DNA of 64,000 nt from Epiperipatus broadwayi (taxonomy: Eukaryota > Onychophora > Udeonychophora > Euonychophora > Peripatidae): NCBI GenBank assembly GCA_028023455.1, contig JAQFVV010013329.1, positions 27,960 to 91,959 of the forward strand, read 5' to 3'. How positions within the stretch are numbered: position 1 is the first letter of the stretch; the number at the start of each line of letters is the position of its first letter. The position numbers and the translations under genes were made by a program. Below, piece by piece: positions 13,507-25,739 of the stretch. The notes under the pieces are model-generated. The model was not told the origin of the DNA. It did not search any database and saw only the letters and a list, made by a program, of their open reading frames with translations.

Positions 13507-14045
13507 TAGAAAGAAACAAAATTAAATAATTCATCAACAAAATCTTGATAGTAGGCTTTGAGATTAGTTAGGCTAGCTTTACTTTCTGATTGCAGCCTGA
13601 AAATAGTTATCTTGCACAATTCCAAGAGACCATTTTAAAAGTTTGAATTGTGCATGACAGTTACGATATCCATGTAATTTGTTTTTGGGGAGAGAATATT
13701 TTGATTCAGCATTCCAAAGTTCTCATTTCAGGCTTTTTCTTAATTCCAGAGAAGTATGTACTGTAGGAGGAAATTACCCACAAGTGTTGGGAATGGTGAT
13801 TGGCTTACTTCTTGATCAGTCTTAAATTTTAAAGTAGCAGGGAGTCTTGTAGCAACACAGTACTATCAGCAGTAACTCTCCTTTTGGTGTTCAAAATCAG
13901 CCCATTTTATATCCCACTCAGGTATTCGTGGAATGCTTTTAACTTTAAATTCTACCCCAGAACCTAATTTTCTCTCTATGAGAAAGCTTACATTTTCTTT
14001 ATCCATTTGTCTTGGAGATGCAATCGATGGATAAGTTACCCAAAT
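13507..14045 (-). pseudogene. Decayed reading frame of unknown family
   Basis: A single minus-strand frame runs about 180 codons with only five stops, far fewer than expected at this base composition, and G+C is higher than the surroundings. The most protein-like part is MDKENVSFLIERKLGSGVEF followed by KVKSIPRIPEWDIKWADFEH (about 14007-13875); further on there are LKFKTDQEVSQSPFPTL and NLKAYYQDFVDEL stretches. I do not recognise the family. No splice sites were convincing, so a transposon-derived or processed pseudogene is more likely than an active exon. Confidence 0.4.
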
Positions 14046-14330
14046 CTATTTCCAGATTGGAAATAGATTTGACAAAAATGTGTATAACAAAAGTACAATC
14101 CATTAGTTTTATTCTCATTTTATTTTTAGTAAAACTTCAATGAAAAATTCTTTAACAAGACTAAAACTAAATTATATTTTCACTCCTTCAATTAGTTTTG
14201 GACAAACAATTGTTGCATCTTTCATCTTGGATTTTTCAAAAATATATAATTTAATAAATAAAAAAATTATACACATACAATAAAATATTTATAAGATTAA
14301 TATTTTGTTAGTATATCTGCCTCCTGTATT
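14046..14330. other. Non-coding, nothing recognised
   Basis: Contains a short perfect inverted pair, CAAATCTATTTCCA/TGGAAATAGATTTG, at about 14041-14070. Otherwise unremarkable. Confidence 0.5.
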
Positions 14331-14354
14331 ATATATATATATATATATATATAT
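14331..14354. repeat. (TA)n tract
   Basis: Short TA repeat preceding sequence that starts TTGAAACG, similar in form to the start of the 28.16-kb block. Confidence 0.85.
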
Positions 14355-17300
14355 TGAAACGATAACTTTCCAAGCCCCTATTGTTTCACCATCAAACCTA
14401 ATGGCACTCTCATCTGTGCTAAGTTCAAACCTATTTAAATGTTAATAAATTTAAAATTAGTTCATGTCTGTCTAAACAGCATTATATATTTAGGTGTGAA
14501 CCAACGCTATAATTAAATAGGATTAATAAAATTATAGCATACTAAAGTTATTTAATATTTCTAAAAATGTTTATTATGTTATTTAAGTTAAGAGTAAATT
14601 ATTAATTTTGTTGTTTAATATTGTAATTTCGTATGTGGATATATAATCTGTGCTAAATAGAAGAAAGACATGATTTAAAATATGTAAAAGCCATTATCTA
14701 AAAATACTATTAAATGTTTCTTTAAAAATTGTTAAAAAATTTATTGTTTTAAATATATTTCAGGGAAAAGTTTCTCGAAAATATATTTAAAAGCTATATC
14801 AAAATATGTTTGTAAATTATTTTAAATAAATAGGTAAAAAGTTTGTGTTTTAAAAAAATGTTAAAAGGTTGTTTTTAAATAAGAAGAGTTTCTATTTAAT
14901 GTAAGATAAAGATTAAAAGCTGGTCAAGTGATTAAAAAGATTTTTGATTGTAAACAAGTGTCATTAATGACCACACCTGGAATACGTAAAAAGTAAAACT
15001 AGTTCAAAATTTACTAATTAAAATCTCCTTAGATAAGATTAAGTTATTTTAAAATCTAAATTTGACAATTGTTTGCAATGAAAAATCTTAATAATAATAG
15101 CTTATGGAATGTTTCTAACATAAGACATCTAAGATCTGGATTATAAATTGAAAATTATTTAATTAAATTCCTGAGTTTAGTGAGTCTTGAGGTGAGGGAT
15201 TCCGATAAGGAAAACATATAAATACTCTGTATTCTTAATATATAGACAGCCATATTGTTAGTGAGAATTGCAGCCAGTCTTCACAATTGTTAATGTTTAA
15301 CATGTCCGGATAAAAGCAGGTCTCTTGTTGATGTTACTCCATGGGAAAATGGGGTTTATCTCATCAAAATGCCTAGACCACCATCATGCTGATAGAAGAG
15401 ATGAGCCTAACATAATGGGAAAGATGATGCCGCCCAGTCTAACTAAACCAAACCAACAGCCAAGAACTTGCAGTCCAGATAAATAATACCAGTAGCATTT
15501 TATTTTTCAAACCGCAGAGCTCTGTATAATTCTGTGTAATTCTTTATGTAAATATATTTATATGAGTTAGCTAACTCTCCTTTTAAAATAATTATAAAAC
15601 TAATATATACCCCAAACTTAAATCCATTTAGTTAATATTTTAAATATGTCAATTGCTATCAAAATTTAATGTGTTGAAGTTTAAATAATTTGACTTATTT
15701 ATATTTTCATTTCATTTAAAGTACATTATAAGTGTCTAATTTAAAGTTATATCACTGCGGTTGTGTCTATATTTCTTTGCTTATTTTAATTTGATGCTTT
15801 TATAATTTATATGCCAATATTTCGAAAAAGTAGGCATTTAATTTCATGTATATTTTAAGAAGATATTATTTGAAAATCTTTGTGTAATTTGTTTATAGCG
15901 TCAACTTTCTGCACTGTTTCGAAATCCTATTTTTTATTATTTAAAAGATTTAATATGTGAAATGTGGTTTTTTTAATCAACCATTTAAGAACTTAACTTG
16001 ATAAGTTTATTTTAGAATTAAATTTAGCCTTGATCACTTTATAAGTATATTTTACATTTAAATTCTTAAGTCCATAGAAATATACTTTCCCTCCTTAAAT
16101 ATGTATTATCTATAAGTAACTTAATAGATCGAACATGTCAAAGTACAGATGTAGTAATATTGCTTTTAGTAGCATAGACATTTATTATCAGGCTATGCAA
16201 GAGTTGGTCCCAATTTGATAGAGCTAATATGCTATTAACTCGTAATTCATAGTATGAAATATACTATTCTTTGCTTGGCGGATGTGATATATTATTTTAT
16301 AAAATTATTCTCGTTTTGCTGCTATACGTAATATACATATCTCAAGATGGAGTCATGGTGTTTCCAGCACATCTTCTCTTATAGGGTAGAGCAGTAGCAA
16401 AGCCTGAGCCAAGGTCAGGTTAGCATGTAAGTCCCCCACCATTCCTGAACACAATGTTCCTTTTCACGCAGCATTGCGGTCGGTTACAGGGTACCAGCAT
16501 TTGTCGCAAAAACCCTGAAGTTATTTCATCCATCCACAGAGTGACTTTTCCTATTATTGTTTACCTGTTCCATAGTGCATTGGTAAAATCTTATTTCAGC
16601 CAACTCTCCCACCTTAACATAACGCTTTCAGCATTCTGAAATTTTCTCTCGAAAGCCATGTTCGATCGATCATTACTTGAGCTGGTTTATGCACTCATTA
16701 TTAAATTATATGGTATATTTTAGTAAATGAATTCATGATCAAAGTTTAATATAATTATTTATATACCAGCCACAAATGTAATAAGAATTGGCTTAACTAG
16801 AGTTATAGACATTTAGGTATCAATTGTAAACAATTCATAAGATGGGCATATGTTAAACCCCTTTATGAAATTTAATGATTACTTATGTGAAGTGATTTTG
16901 AATTACCAAATGTTTGAGTACATTCCCCACTGAATGCTATTGTAAATAAGTGATATATATAGATATGAGTTGTAAATAAATATATAATTAATTTAATGTA
17001 TTCTGTTCTCTGTTTCGTTCTTGATCTAATTCAATCCAATTCTAATTACTATTTATAGTCTATATATGTGAAAATTATGCATTAATTTAAATTAGATTAG
17101 TTATATATTTTATTCAATTAAGAACCTCTCTTTTAATTATCAGAGTCTTATTGCTTCTCCGTGACCTATGTCGGCCATGTGGAAAGAGGTATACTACGTG
17201 TAATTTCAAGGTGGCCATTCGTAGGGTCTTGAGTCTTGGAATCCTGGCTTACGAGTTGAAGTGTGGTTGGACTTGGGATGTCACAGTCCTAGTCTGGTCA

Positions 17301-17365
17301 ACTTCGGTCTCTTTTGCTTGGATTCTGAATTCTGTTACGTGAATGTACAAACTTGACTGTTACAA
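14355..17365 (+). repeat. Candidate LTR-type repeat block bounded by (TA)n
   Basis: Bounded left by (TA)nTTGAA and right by CTGTTACAA(TA)n. Inside are a TATA-box-like ATATAAATACTCTG (about 15218), poly(A)-signal-like sequences and two G+C-rich patches (15300-15480; 16330-16650; 17150-17350). The outer right end has the same TTACAA(TA)n junction as 9744 and 42927. No protein domain was recognised. The class is inferred only from end structure and promoter-like motifs; it may be composite. Confidence 0.3.
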
Positions 17366-17375
17366 TATATATATA
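17366..17375. repeat. Short (TA)n junction
   Basis: Ten bases of TA between TTACAA on the left and the first base of the 2.1-kb direct repeat on the right. Confidence 0.7.
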
Positions 17376-19513
17376 GAACCTGATTGAAATCCGATTAAGT
17401 TTTTAATTTTCACTAAACTTAATTTTTATTAAATCTTATTTAATGTTTACATTTTTATTATTATTTAAAAAGAGTACGTGTATCAAGATACGCATGCGTT
17501 TATATGCAAAACAGATCATTTTAATGTTTATCAATTTATTTTAAAATAGTTTTCTTATACTGCTTGTTTTTACTTAAAATCAATTTGATTTAAAACAAAC
17601 TGGCTAGCTAATTGCATTCCTGCTGCTTTCATTTTAATTATTTTAAACAATTCTAAAAGCGGAGATTTGATTTTTTATGTAGTTGTTTTCATGTCAATAA
17701 TCCCTAGGTAGAATTCTTAGATTAGATTGAGTGGGAGACAATATTTGCCCTGCCTAAGGCATAGCAATTGGAGAACAAGGAAAGTATTTAGCTCTGAAAT
17801 ATTTGGAGTGTCAGTTAATTAATTACTCTTAACTAGACAAGCTGTTTCTCAAGTGAAAGTTTATCTCAACGGACATTTAAATTCTTAAAGGAAAATCGCT
17901 GTTATTTAAATCCTTTTGCTTGCAACAAGATGAAGAATACTATATGTGTTATCACCAAGAGAATGGCTTGCTAATTTAACAAAAGACGGATCCCTAACTT
18001 CCAAATTCACTCCAGTAATGCCTTAAACACCTAGAAGAAGCTGGAATCTCTTTACTTCTACCTTGCCTCTGTCAAAGACCTGAAAATGAACTAAAATAAC
18101 AGTGTGCACTGTACATGAACATTGCTTTTACTGTAAGGTAACAATTTTTTAATTCTTCCCAGGGTAAATTACTTCTCATCAAATCTCCACTCAATCTAAT
18201 CATAAATATGAATTCCTAAACAATATAGCCTCATATTTAATATTTGCTGTGTTTTCTAATATTTTGTATTGTATCTTGGAATCTTAGTTTTAAGATTCCA
18301 AGTTGCTTTCAATTTTTCTTTATTGGAGAATGATGAATGAGTTTTATATTTTTATGCCTCGCTTTTTATAAATGCTTTAGCAGTCATGTATATTTTAAAA
18401 GCTTACCTGTAATTATTTTATTATTCAATATTTAATTTGTAAACACTGTGTTTCCACTTTCGGAAACCTCCAAAATCTTTTGGCTGACAACTTTATTATT
18501 GTCTAATTTTCCACAGGTGGGGGTTTCGTTTCTTACATCTCTGAAGTTGGAAATTAGAATTGTTTTTCTTTGTAATTTTATAAGTCATTAGCAGGAAGAT
18601 AATATTTATCCCTCTTTAAATTACAGGTGAGCGATATTTTCATTCTGCTAAAGTATTTAAAACTTTTAATATTTTTATACTCATGTACACTCTCCGATAG
18701 ATTTATTTTGTATTTCTTATGTGTGCTTTAAAGTTATCAGTGCGTGTACTTAGAATTTGTTTGTAATTCGTTTTCTTTAATTGCTGGGGCAGACATAACT
18801 GGTTTTCTAATAATTTTCTTGTCTCTTATTGAAACCCTTAATTATTAATTTTAGAGTAATTTTTACCAATCATTTGGCTGGGATTCACCAGTTTTAATTG
18901 TTTACTTCATTTCAATCTTATTTTTTGATTGTTCTTTAGGTGGATCAATCACTGTTATTTTAAACGTAATAATAGGTGCAGCTCATATCAACATAAGGAC
19001 GCTCGGGGTCTGATCATTTTTGGACCTTGAAAAGCTCGTTGGCACTGGTTTCTCTGATTTGTTTCAATAGCGTATTGTTTGAAGAGCTGAAAGTGAGGAC
19101 CAATGTTTGGGTGAATCCTCTGCTGAATAAACTTTACTTCCTCTCTTTATAATTCGTTATTAGAAAATCAGTCAGTCTGTCATAGCTTTGCCTTTCGTAT
19201 TTCTGGTACATGCCTGAGTTAACCCTATTTATTGTGTCAATAAATTATACTTCATAATTTATTTTCTCTTAATAAAATTTTGTGGAATATGTTTAAACTT
19301 AATTTGGCTGATGTTTGTCTTTGTGATTTTTGTCTCAATTGTCTAAACAATTTAAGATCTCTTGTTTCTCCCTGAGTCTAGTTGGCACAAACCATCATCA
19401 TCATCTATTCTGATCACAGTAAATAAATTTTCCAGATATGTAGTGATCTAGTGGCGCCCTCTGTATCAGAATAGATTGATAGATGAAATTAAAATTCTTT
19501 GTCCGGCACATAA
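17376..19513 (+). repeat. 2.1-kb direct repeat, left copy (LTR-like)
   Basis: Starts GAACCTGATTGAAATCCG and is repeated, with scattered substitutions and indels, at 20952-23068. It contains promoter-like and poly(A)-signal-like motifs. Near its end is TGGCGCCC (19452-19459), a primer-binding-site-like motif that lies inside the repeated unit about 60 bp before its end. A 46-bp block (18871-18916) is absent from the right copy, between short CAAT repeats. Either the LTRs of a non-autonomous element or a segmental duplication. Confidence 0.85.
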
Positions 19514-20951
19514 TATAAAATGTTTAGCACTACCAATGTGGGGCTTCGAGTTTTCAAGCCCATGTGAGATTTTGTTAGACAATTGAGAAAGATTTTGGGT
19601 GTAAGAGGCAAGATTTAGTAGGTGGAGATTCAGTTTTGTTAATTATTGCATGTATTTTGGAGCAGATTGGTAGGATGGGGTTTGTCTTCTTTTTAATGAA
19701 ATAGCTTAGAAACAATAAATAGTAAATAGCGGTTTTTTTTAGATGAAAATCTTTCAGAGTTAATTTTTCATATTTAAAAGTGTTTAAAAAATAATATAGT
19801 TTGTTGTCTTTTGGCATAAATAATTAGTGAACAGGAAATAATTAATAAATAGAAAATAGTGTCGTATTTGCTTTTAGATTTTGTTTTTGGTTTTAAGAAG
19901 TTAATAAGCGAATTTAGTCTTGTGTGAAAATGGGAGTAGTTGAAAAAGAAGGGAGTGAGTCACAGTTGATGATGAAGATGTTGATTTAGTTGGTAATAGA
20001 AATGAAAGAAGAACTTAGTGAAAATCAAGCAGAACCAGCAAGAAATGATTAGAGAAATGAGAGAGATGAGGGGTGAAATAACGGGAAGAGTGGAAGAAAC
20101 TAAGAAAGTAGAAAAATAGAGTAGAGAAGTAGAAAATGTAGACATTATAAAAAATATAGAAATTAAGGGAGCACAGAATAGTGTTAAGACAGAGAAGGTG
20201 CAAATAAAGTTAGAAATAAGTACTACAGATGGGTTACAAGTAGAAAGTGTGGCGGAAAATCTAGTAAATGTAGGTAAAGAAATAAAAGAAAGTTATAAGG
20301 TAAAAACAGAAAAGAAGGTAGAAGAGTCTCCATGTGAAACTAAAAATAAATTGTTTTCAATAAGTGTTTGTGTTGAATATGAATTTGAAAAGAAGAACAG
20401 AATTAAAAAAAAATAAGAAATATGATTTTAAAGCTGAAATAGAACCATCTATAAAACAATCTTATTTAAAACGTTCAAAAAAGGGGTAGAAGATAAAATT
20501 TTCCCCTTTGCTAGTGTTGATATACTCAAAAAGAAAGTAGGAAAGGTTGAAGAAATGGGAAGTTTCTTTAAGAAAAAGATTACATTATATACGCTAGAAA
20601 ATAGAACAGAACGAGAAAGAGATAATAGAAGTTTGTATAAGCTAGGAAAATATAATAGAGTGAAAGGAAGTTATTTCAGTAAGTTAGTGAAAGGAGTAAA
20701 AGAACCGCAGGACAAAAGTTAAGGGTTCAGCATTTAGCAATCGGATGGATTGTTTTTAATACAAATAAAAAACATTTTGTCAACGGATTATGAAAATGGA
20801 AAATGTGAGATGAAATATTGTTTTGTTTTTCATGAGTGCGAGGCAAACGTTCGGTCAAATTTCTAAGAATGTTTTTTTAAATGTTTATAGTTTTAAAAAA
20901 AAAAGTTACAGGAATGTTTTGTTTATTTTTAAATCACGTTTTGAGGCAGTT
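19514..20951 (+). mobile_element. Internal region between the 2.1-kb direct repeats
   Basis: About 1.4 kb of purine-rich plus-strand sequence enclosed by the two repeats. It starts with G+C-richer leader-like DNA (19540-19680) and carries the gag-like remnant below. It has no reverse transcriptase, integrase or protease, so the whole unit resembles a non-autonomous LTR retrotransposon. The LTR ends lack clear TG...CA, which leaves the duplication model open. Confidence 0.45.
19929..20719 (+). pseudogene. Lys/Glu-rich gag-like remnant
   Basis: Broken frames encode a highly charged, coiled-coil-like stretch: MKEELSENQAEPARND, then REMREMRGEITGRVEETKKV, then an open 72-codon piece (20198-20416) rich in K and E, and after a frame change a roughly 85-codon open piece to 20719 containing FPFASVDILKKKVGKVEEMG and ending VKEPQDKS. 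Charged coiled-coil N termini are common in Gypsy-type gag proteins. No zinc knuckle is visible. It has several in-frame stops in the first third. The function assignment is inference. Confidence 0.4.
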
Positions 20952-23068
20952 GAACCTGATTGAAATCCGATTAAGTTTTTAATTTTCACTAAACTTAATT
21001 TTTGTTAAATCTTATTTAATGTTTAAATTTTTATTATTATTTAAAAATAATACGTGTATCAAGATACCCACGCGTTTATATGTAAAACAGATCATTCTAC
21101 TGTTTTCAATTTATTTTAAAATAGATTTCTTATACCGCTTGGTTTTACTTTAAATCAATTTGATTTAAAAACAAGCTGGCTAGCTAATTGCATTCCTGTT
21201 GCTTTTATTTTAATTATTGTAAACAATTCTAAAAGCAGAGATTTGATTTTTATGTAGTTGTTTTCATGTCAATAATCTGTGGGTAGAATTCTTAGATTAG
21301 ATTGAGCAGGAGATTAATATTTGCCCCGCCTAAGGTGTAGAAATTAGACAACAATGAAAGTGTTTCATGGGAAATGGAGCAACATATAAATAGCCCTGAA
21401 AATTTGGAGTGTCAGTTAATTAATTATTCTTAACTAGACAAGCTGTTTCTCAAGTGAAAGTTTATCTCAACGGACATTTACATTTTTAAAGGAAATTTGC
21501 TGTTATTTAAATCCTTTTACTTGCAACAAGATGAAAAATACTATATGTCTTATCTCCACCAGAATGGCTTGCTAATTTAACAAAAGACAGATCCCTAACA
21601 TCCAAATTTGCTCCAGTAATCCCTTAAACACCTAGAAGAAGCTGGAATCTCTTTACCTCTACCTTGCCACTGTCAAAGACCTGAAAATGATCTAAAATAA
21701 TAGTGCACACTCTACGTGAACATTGCTTTTACCATAAGGTAACTATTTTATTATTCTTCCCAGAGTAAATTAATTCACATCAAATCTCCACTCAATCTAA
21801 TCATAAATATGTATTCCTAAACAATATAGCCTCATATTTAATATTTGCTGTGTTTTCTAATATTTTGTCGTGTGTCTTGGAATCTTAGTTTTAAGATTCC
21901 AAGTTGCTTTCAATTTTTGTTTATTGGAGAGTGACGAATGAGTTTTATATTTTTATGACTGCTTTTTATAAATGCTTTACCAGTCATGTATATTTTAAAT
22001 GCTTACCTGTAATTGTTTTATTATTCAATATTTAATTTGTAAACACTGTGTTTGCACTTTCGCAAACCTCCAAAATCTTTTGGCTGACGACTTTATTATT
22101 GTCTAATTTTCCGCAGATGGGGATTTCATTTCTTATATTTCTGAAGGCGGAAATTAGAATTGTTTTTCTTTGTAATTTTATAAGTCATTGGCAGGAAGAT
22201 AATATTTATCCCTCTTCAAATTACAGGTGAGCGATACTTTCATTCTGCTAAAGTATTTAAAACTTTTAATATTTTCTTACTCATGAGCACTCTATGATAG
22301 ATTTATTCTGTATTTTTTACATGTGCTTTAAAGTTATCAGAGCATGTACTCAGAATTTGTTTGTAATTCATTTTCTTTAATTGCTGTGGCAGATGTAACT
22401 GGTTTTCTAATGATTTACTTGTCTCTTATTGAGACCCTTAATTATTAATTTTAGAATAATTTTTGCCAATCTTATTTTTTGATTGTTCTTTAGGTGGATC
22501 AATCACTGTTATTTTAAATGTAATAATAGGTGCAGCTCATACCAACATAAAGACTCTGGGGGTCTGAACATTTTTGGACCTCGAAAAGCTTGTCAGCACT
22601 GTTTTTTTTTTATCTGTTTCAATAACATATTGTTTGCATGCCTGAAAGTGAGGACCAATGTCTGGGTGAACCCTCTGCTGAATAAACTTTACTTTCTCCC
22701 TTTATAATTCATTATTAGAAAATCAGTCGGTCTATCATAGCTTTGCCTTTTGTATTTCTGTTACACGCCTGAGTTAACCCTATATATTGTGTCAATTAAT
22801 TATACTTCATAATTTATTTTCTCTTAATAAAATTTTGTGGAATATGTTTAAACTTAATTTGGCTGATGTTTATCTTTGTGCTTTTTGTCTCAATTGTCTA
22901 AACAATTTAAGATCTCTTGTTTCTCCCTGAGTGTAGTCAGCACAAACCATCATCATCATCTATTCTGATCACAGTAAATAAATTTTCCAGATACGTAGTG
23001 ATCTGGTGTTGCCCTCTGTATGAGAATAGATTGATAGACGAAATTAAAACCTTTCATCCAGCACATAA
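20952..23068 (+). repeat. 2.1-kb direct repeat, right copy (LTR-like)
   Basis: Same order and strand as 17376-19513. It has a clear TATA-like ACATATAAATAGCCC (about 21382) in a segment missing from the left copy. The position equivalent to the left copy's TGGCGCCC is degraded to TGTTGCCC. The repeat ends at CACATAAAA, directly before a short TA tract. Confidence 0.85.
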
Positions 23069-23082
23069 AATATATATATATA

Positions 23083-23303
23083 TGTCCACAGATGGCGTTC
23101 TACCCAAAACACCGATCAAGCGTATGTTTCGTTTACATAAACGTCAGAGTAGTTAGTATTCACTATCTCTAACTATAATTATAGTTAGAGATAGTGAATA
23201 CTTGGAATTATAGTTAGAGATAGTGAATACTAACTACTCTGATGTTTATGTAAACGAAACATACGCTTGATCGGTGTTTTGGGTAGAACGCCATCTGTGG
23301 ACA
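23083..23303. mobile_element. Palindromic MITE with TA target duplication
   Basis: The ends read TGTCCACAGATGGCG and its exact complement, with TA immediately outside both ends. The arms match for about 98 bp with one visible mismatch. The centre has an extra copy of ATAGTTAGAGATAGTGAATA. Near-complete palindromes with TA flanks are typical of Tc1/mariner-type MITEs. It has no coding capacity. It sits within TA-rich DNA just after the right 2.1-kb repeat. Confidence 0.75.
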
Positions 23304-23305
23304 TA

Positions 23306-24201
23306 AATACAAGCGTTAGCAAGTTTTTTAACTTGCATTTTTGTTTATCATATATATATATGTCAGAATGACTAATCATAGATTTGACATTTTGCATAAG
23401 AATGAAGATAGACTGGTTTCAAAACATTTTAATTGATCGAATCATTCAATTGATGATTTAAGAGTAGTAATTCTTCAGGAAGGTTTTTCTTCTACAAGGG
23501 AGAGGAAACAAAAGGAGATTTTTTTATTATTTTTAAATTCAAGACTTTAGAACCACATGGATTGAATTTAAACATTGGAACTATTACATCTCTGGGTTAC
23601 CTGGTCTCTTAAATGATTTTTATATGCGAGTTTTTTACGTGAAAATTTTCTTATATGAGATTTTTTTATGTAAAGATTGGTTATATGGATGTTTAATATA
23701 TGTGTTTAATTGGTATATATAATTAATTATTATAAATTATTGTACTTTGCACTAACTATAATTTTTGATTAATATTTATAAGTATTTTAATTTCTAATGA
23801 ATATTAATGTGAGCACAACTATTTTTTTGTATGTGAGCATAGTCTAATTTTGTATGTATGCACATATGTATATTTTAATTTTGGATTTTTTTATTTATTT
23901 ATTTCTTTATTTTTAGTTCAATTTAAATAGAATTTAAGCTTGATTAGGAGGAAATTTAGTTTTTTTTCTTTGAATTCTGTCATTGATTGGGTAGATATTC
24001 TGTGTTAAATTTTGTGACCAATCAGGGAGAGTTTGTTAAATTTATAATCTTTTATTATCTATTATCAAATCTGTAATTTTTGATTATCGCCATTATACTG
24101 TGTATTTTTTTTTACTTTCTGACGAAAATCAGTCCTCTGGTTGAAATATAATATTATTTCTTGGATTAATAAGTCCTTTTTTTGTTATATATATATATAT
24201 A
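23306..24201. other. AT-rich stretch with (TA)n runs, nothing recognised
   Basis: TA tracts near 23351-23361 and 24186-24200. A pyrimidine/purine mixed segment at 23380-23620 has no credible frame. Confidence 0.55.
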
Positions 24202-24671
24202 ATTGAAATAATAAATTTAATGGTTTACAAACTATTACAAACAATCCTTAAATCTGCAGAAATACTTTCAGTTATTTTTTTAATCCTGCCTCAACTGCCA
24301 TTAAATTTAAAAAAAAAAGCAGAAGCAAATGACTTCAATTCAAATCCCAGGATTCTTGTATTTTAATGTTAGCAACTTGACAATTTATTAAATGCATTTT
24401 ATTCCTGTTTATAAAAATTGCCTCTGTAATTTTTTTTTTTACTATGGTTTCTCTCTTCATGAAGAATTTTCACATTTTCAAAATCAAATTTAAATTTATA
24501 TTTACATGATTTTTCATGATCAAAGAAAACTGAAGGAGACATTAAATCACCATTATTTTTATTTTTTACATGCTTATATAACAATTCATGCTCCCTCAAT
24601 ACCTTTTCAATATTGCACCTAGATTCCCATATATATGATAGCATACAATCACAAAAAAATTGATATATGAC
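24202..24671 (-). repeat. Penelope-like element 3' end, left arm of inverted pair
   Basis: Inverted partner of 24747-25221. It contains the terminal repeat (24225-24330, with GAAGTACTTTCGG-like core degraded to GAAATACTTTCAG) and the endonuclease remnant. The terminal part matches the pair at 42962-43146. Confidence 0.7.
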
Positions 24672-24785
24672 ATTAATTTTCTGCTTGACAGGTATGACAT
24701 ACTTAGAATTATTGACTAATTTATTAATATTGGTTGGAAAAGTAATGTCATATATATAAAAAAAATTGTGATTGTATGCTATCAT
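24399..24785 (-). pseudogene. Penelope-like GIY-YIG endonuclease remnant
   Basis: The minus-strand frame reads KYVIPVKQKINVIYQFFCDC, then SYIWESRCNIEKVLREHELL, then SVFFDHEKSCKYKFKFDFEN. This parallels the copy at 2966-3298: (C)x(C), Y-I-x-E-S with W for the usual G in YIGES, R-EH helix, and FDH-KSC. The expected GIY-YIG glycine is therefore replaced, so the nuclease is probably dead even apart from truncation. Upstream reverse transcriptase is absent. Confidence 0.75.
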
Positions 24786-25221
24786 ATAAAGGTGAATCTA
24801 GTTGCAGTATTGAGAAGAGATAGAGGGAGCACAAATTGTTATATAAGTGTGTAAAAATTAAAAATAATTGTGATTTAATGTCTCCTTCAGTTTTCTTTGA
24901 TCATGAAAAATCATGTAAATATAAATTTAAAAATTGATTTTGAAAATGTGAAACATTCTTCATTGAAGACAGAAACCATAGTAAAAGAAAAATTAAAGAG
25001 GTATTTTTTATAAACATGAATAAAATGCATTTAATAAATCAACAAGCTGCTAACATTAAAATACGAGTTTCATGGGATTTTAATTGATGATGTTTGCTTC
25101 CGTTTTTTTTTTAAATTTAATGGCAGTTGAGACAGGTTTAAGAAATTAACTGAAAGTACTTCTGCGGATTTAAGGATTATTTGTAATAGATCGTAAACGG
25201 TTAAATTTATTATTTCAATTA
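24747..25221 (+). pseudogene. Penelope-like endonuclease remnant, head-to-head second copy
   Basis: This is the reverse complement of the 24202-24671 arm with substitutions and small indels. The plus strand encodes pieces like REHKLLYKCVKIKNN and DLMSPSVFFDHEKSCKYKFK, with stops and a frameshift after that, then a terminal repeat with GAAAGTACTTC at about 25152-25162. The two copies point away from each other (3' ends outward), separated by 75 bp belonging to the longer left copy. Confidence 0.7.
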
Positions 25222-25260
25222 TAATTACAATTTTGTTTTTAATTAACGGTTATTGTATTA
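25222..25260. other. Short AT-rich spacer
   Basis: Unique AT-rich bases between the PLE end and the (TATC)n array. Confidence 0.5.
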
Positions 25261-25636
<376 letters not shown>

Positions 25637-25739
25637 TATGAGCCACACCTATGTACTTTAATAGAAAAACTTAATAATAATAATAATAAAGAATTATTGA
25701 AAAATTAAATTTATATTTTTAGGGATGCTTCTCAGAAAT

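Noticed and set aside
22048-22707. Plus-strand frames in the right 2.1-kb repeat
   Set aside because: The left copy does not keep the same open frames, so no protein constraint is indicated.
22917-23156. 79-codon frame ending in the MITE
   Set aside because: It crosses the end of the 2.1-kb repeat, a TA tract and a palindromic MITE; composition and context do not support a gene.
23083-23303. Intrinsic terminator or regulatory hairpin
   Set aside because: Size, arm length and TA flanks fit a MITE; terminators of this kind are not relevant in animal DNA.
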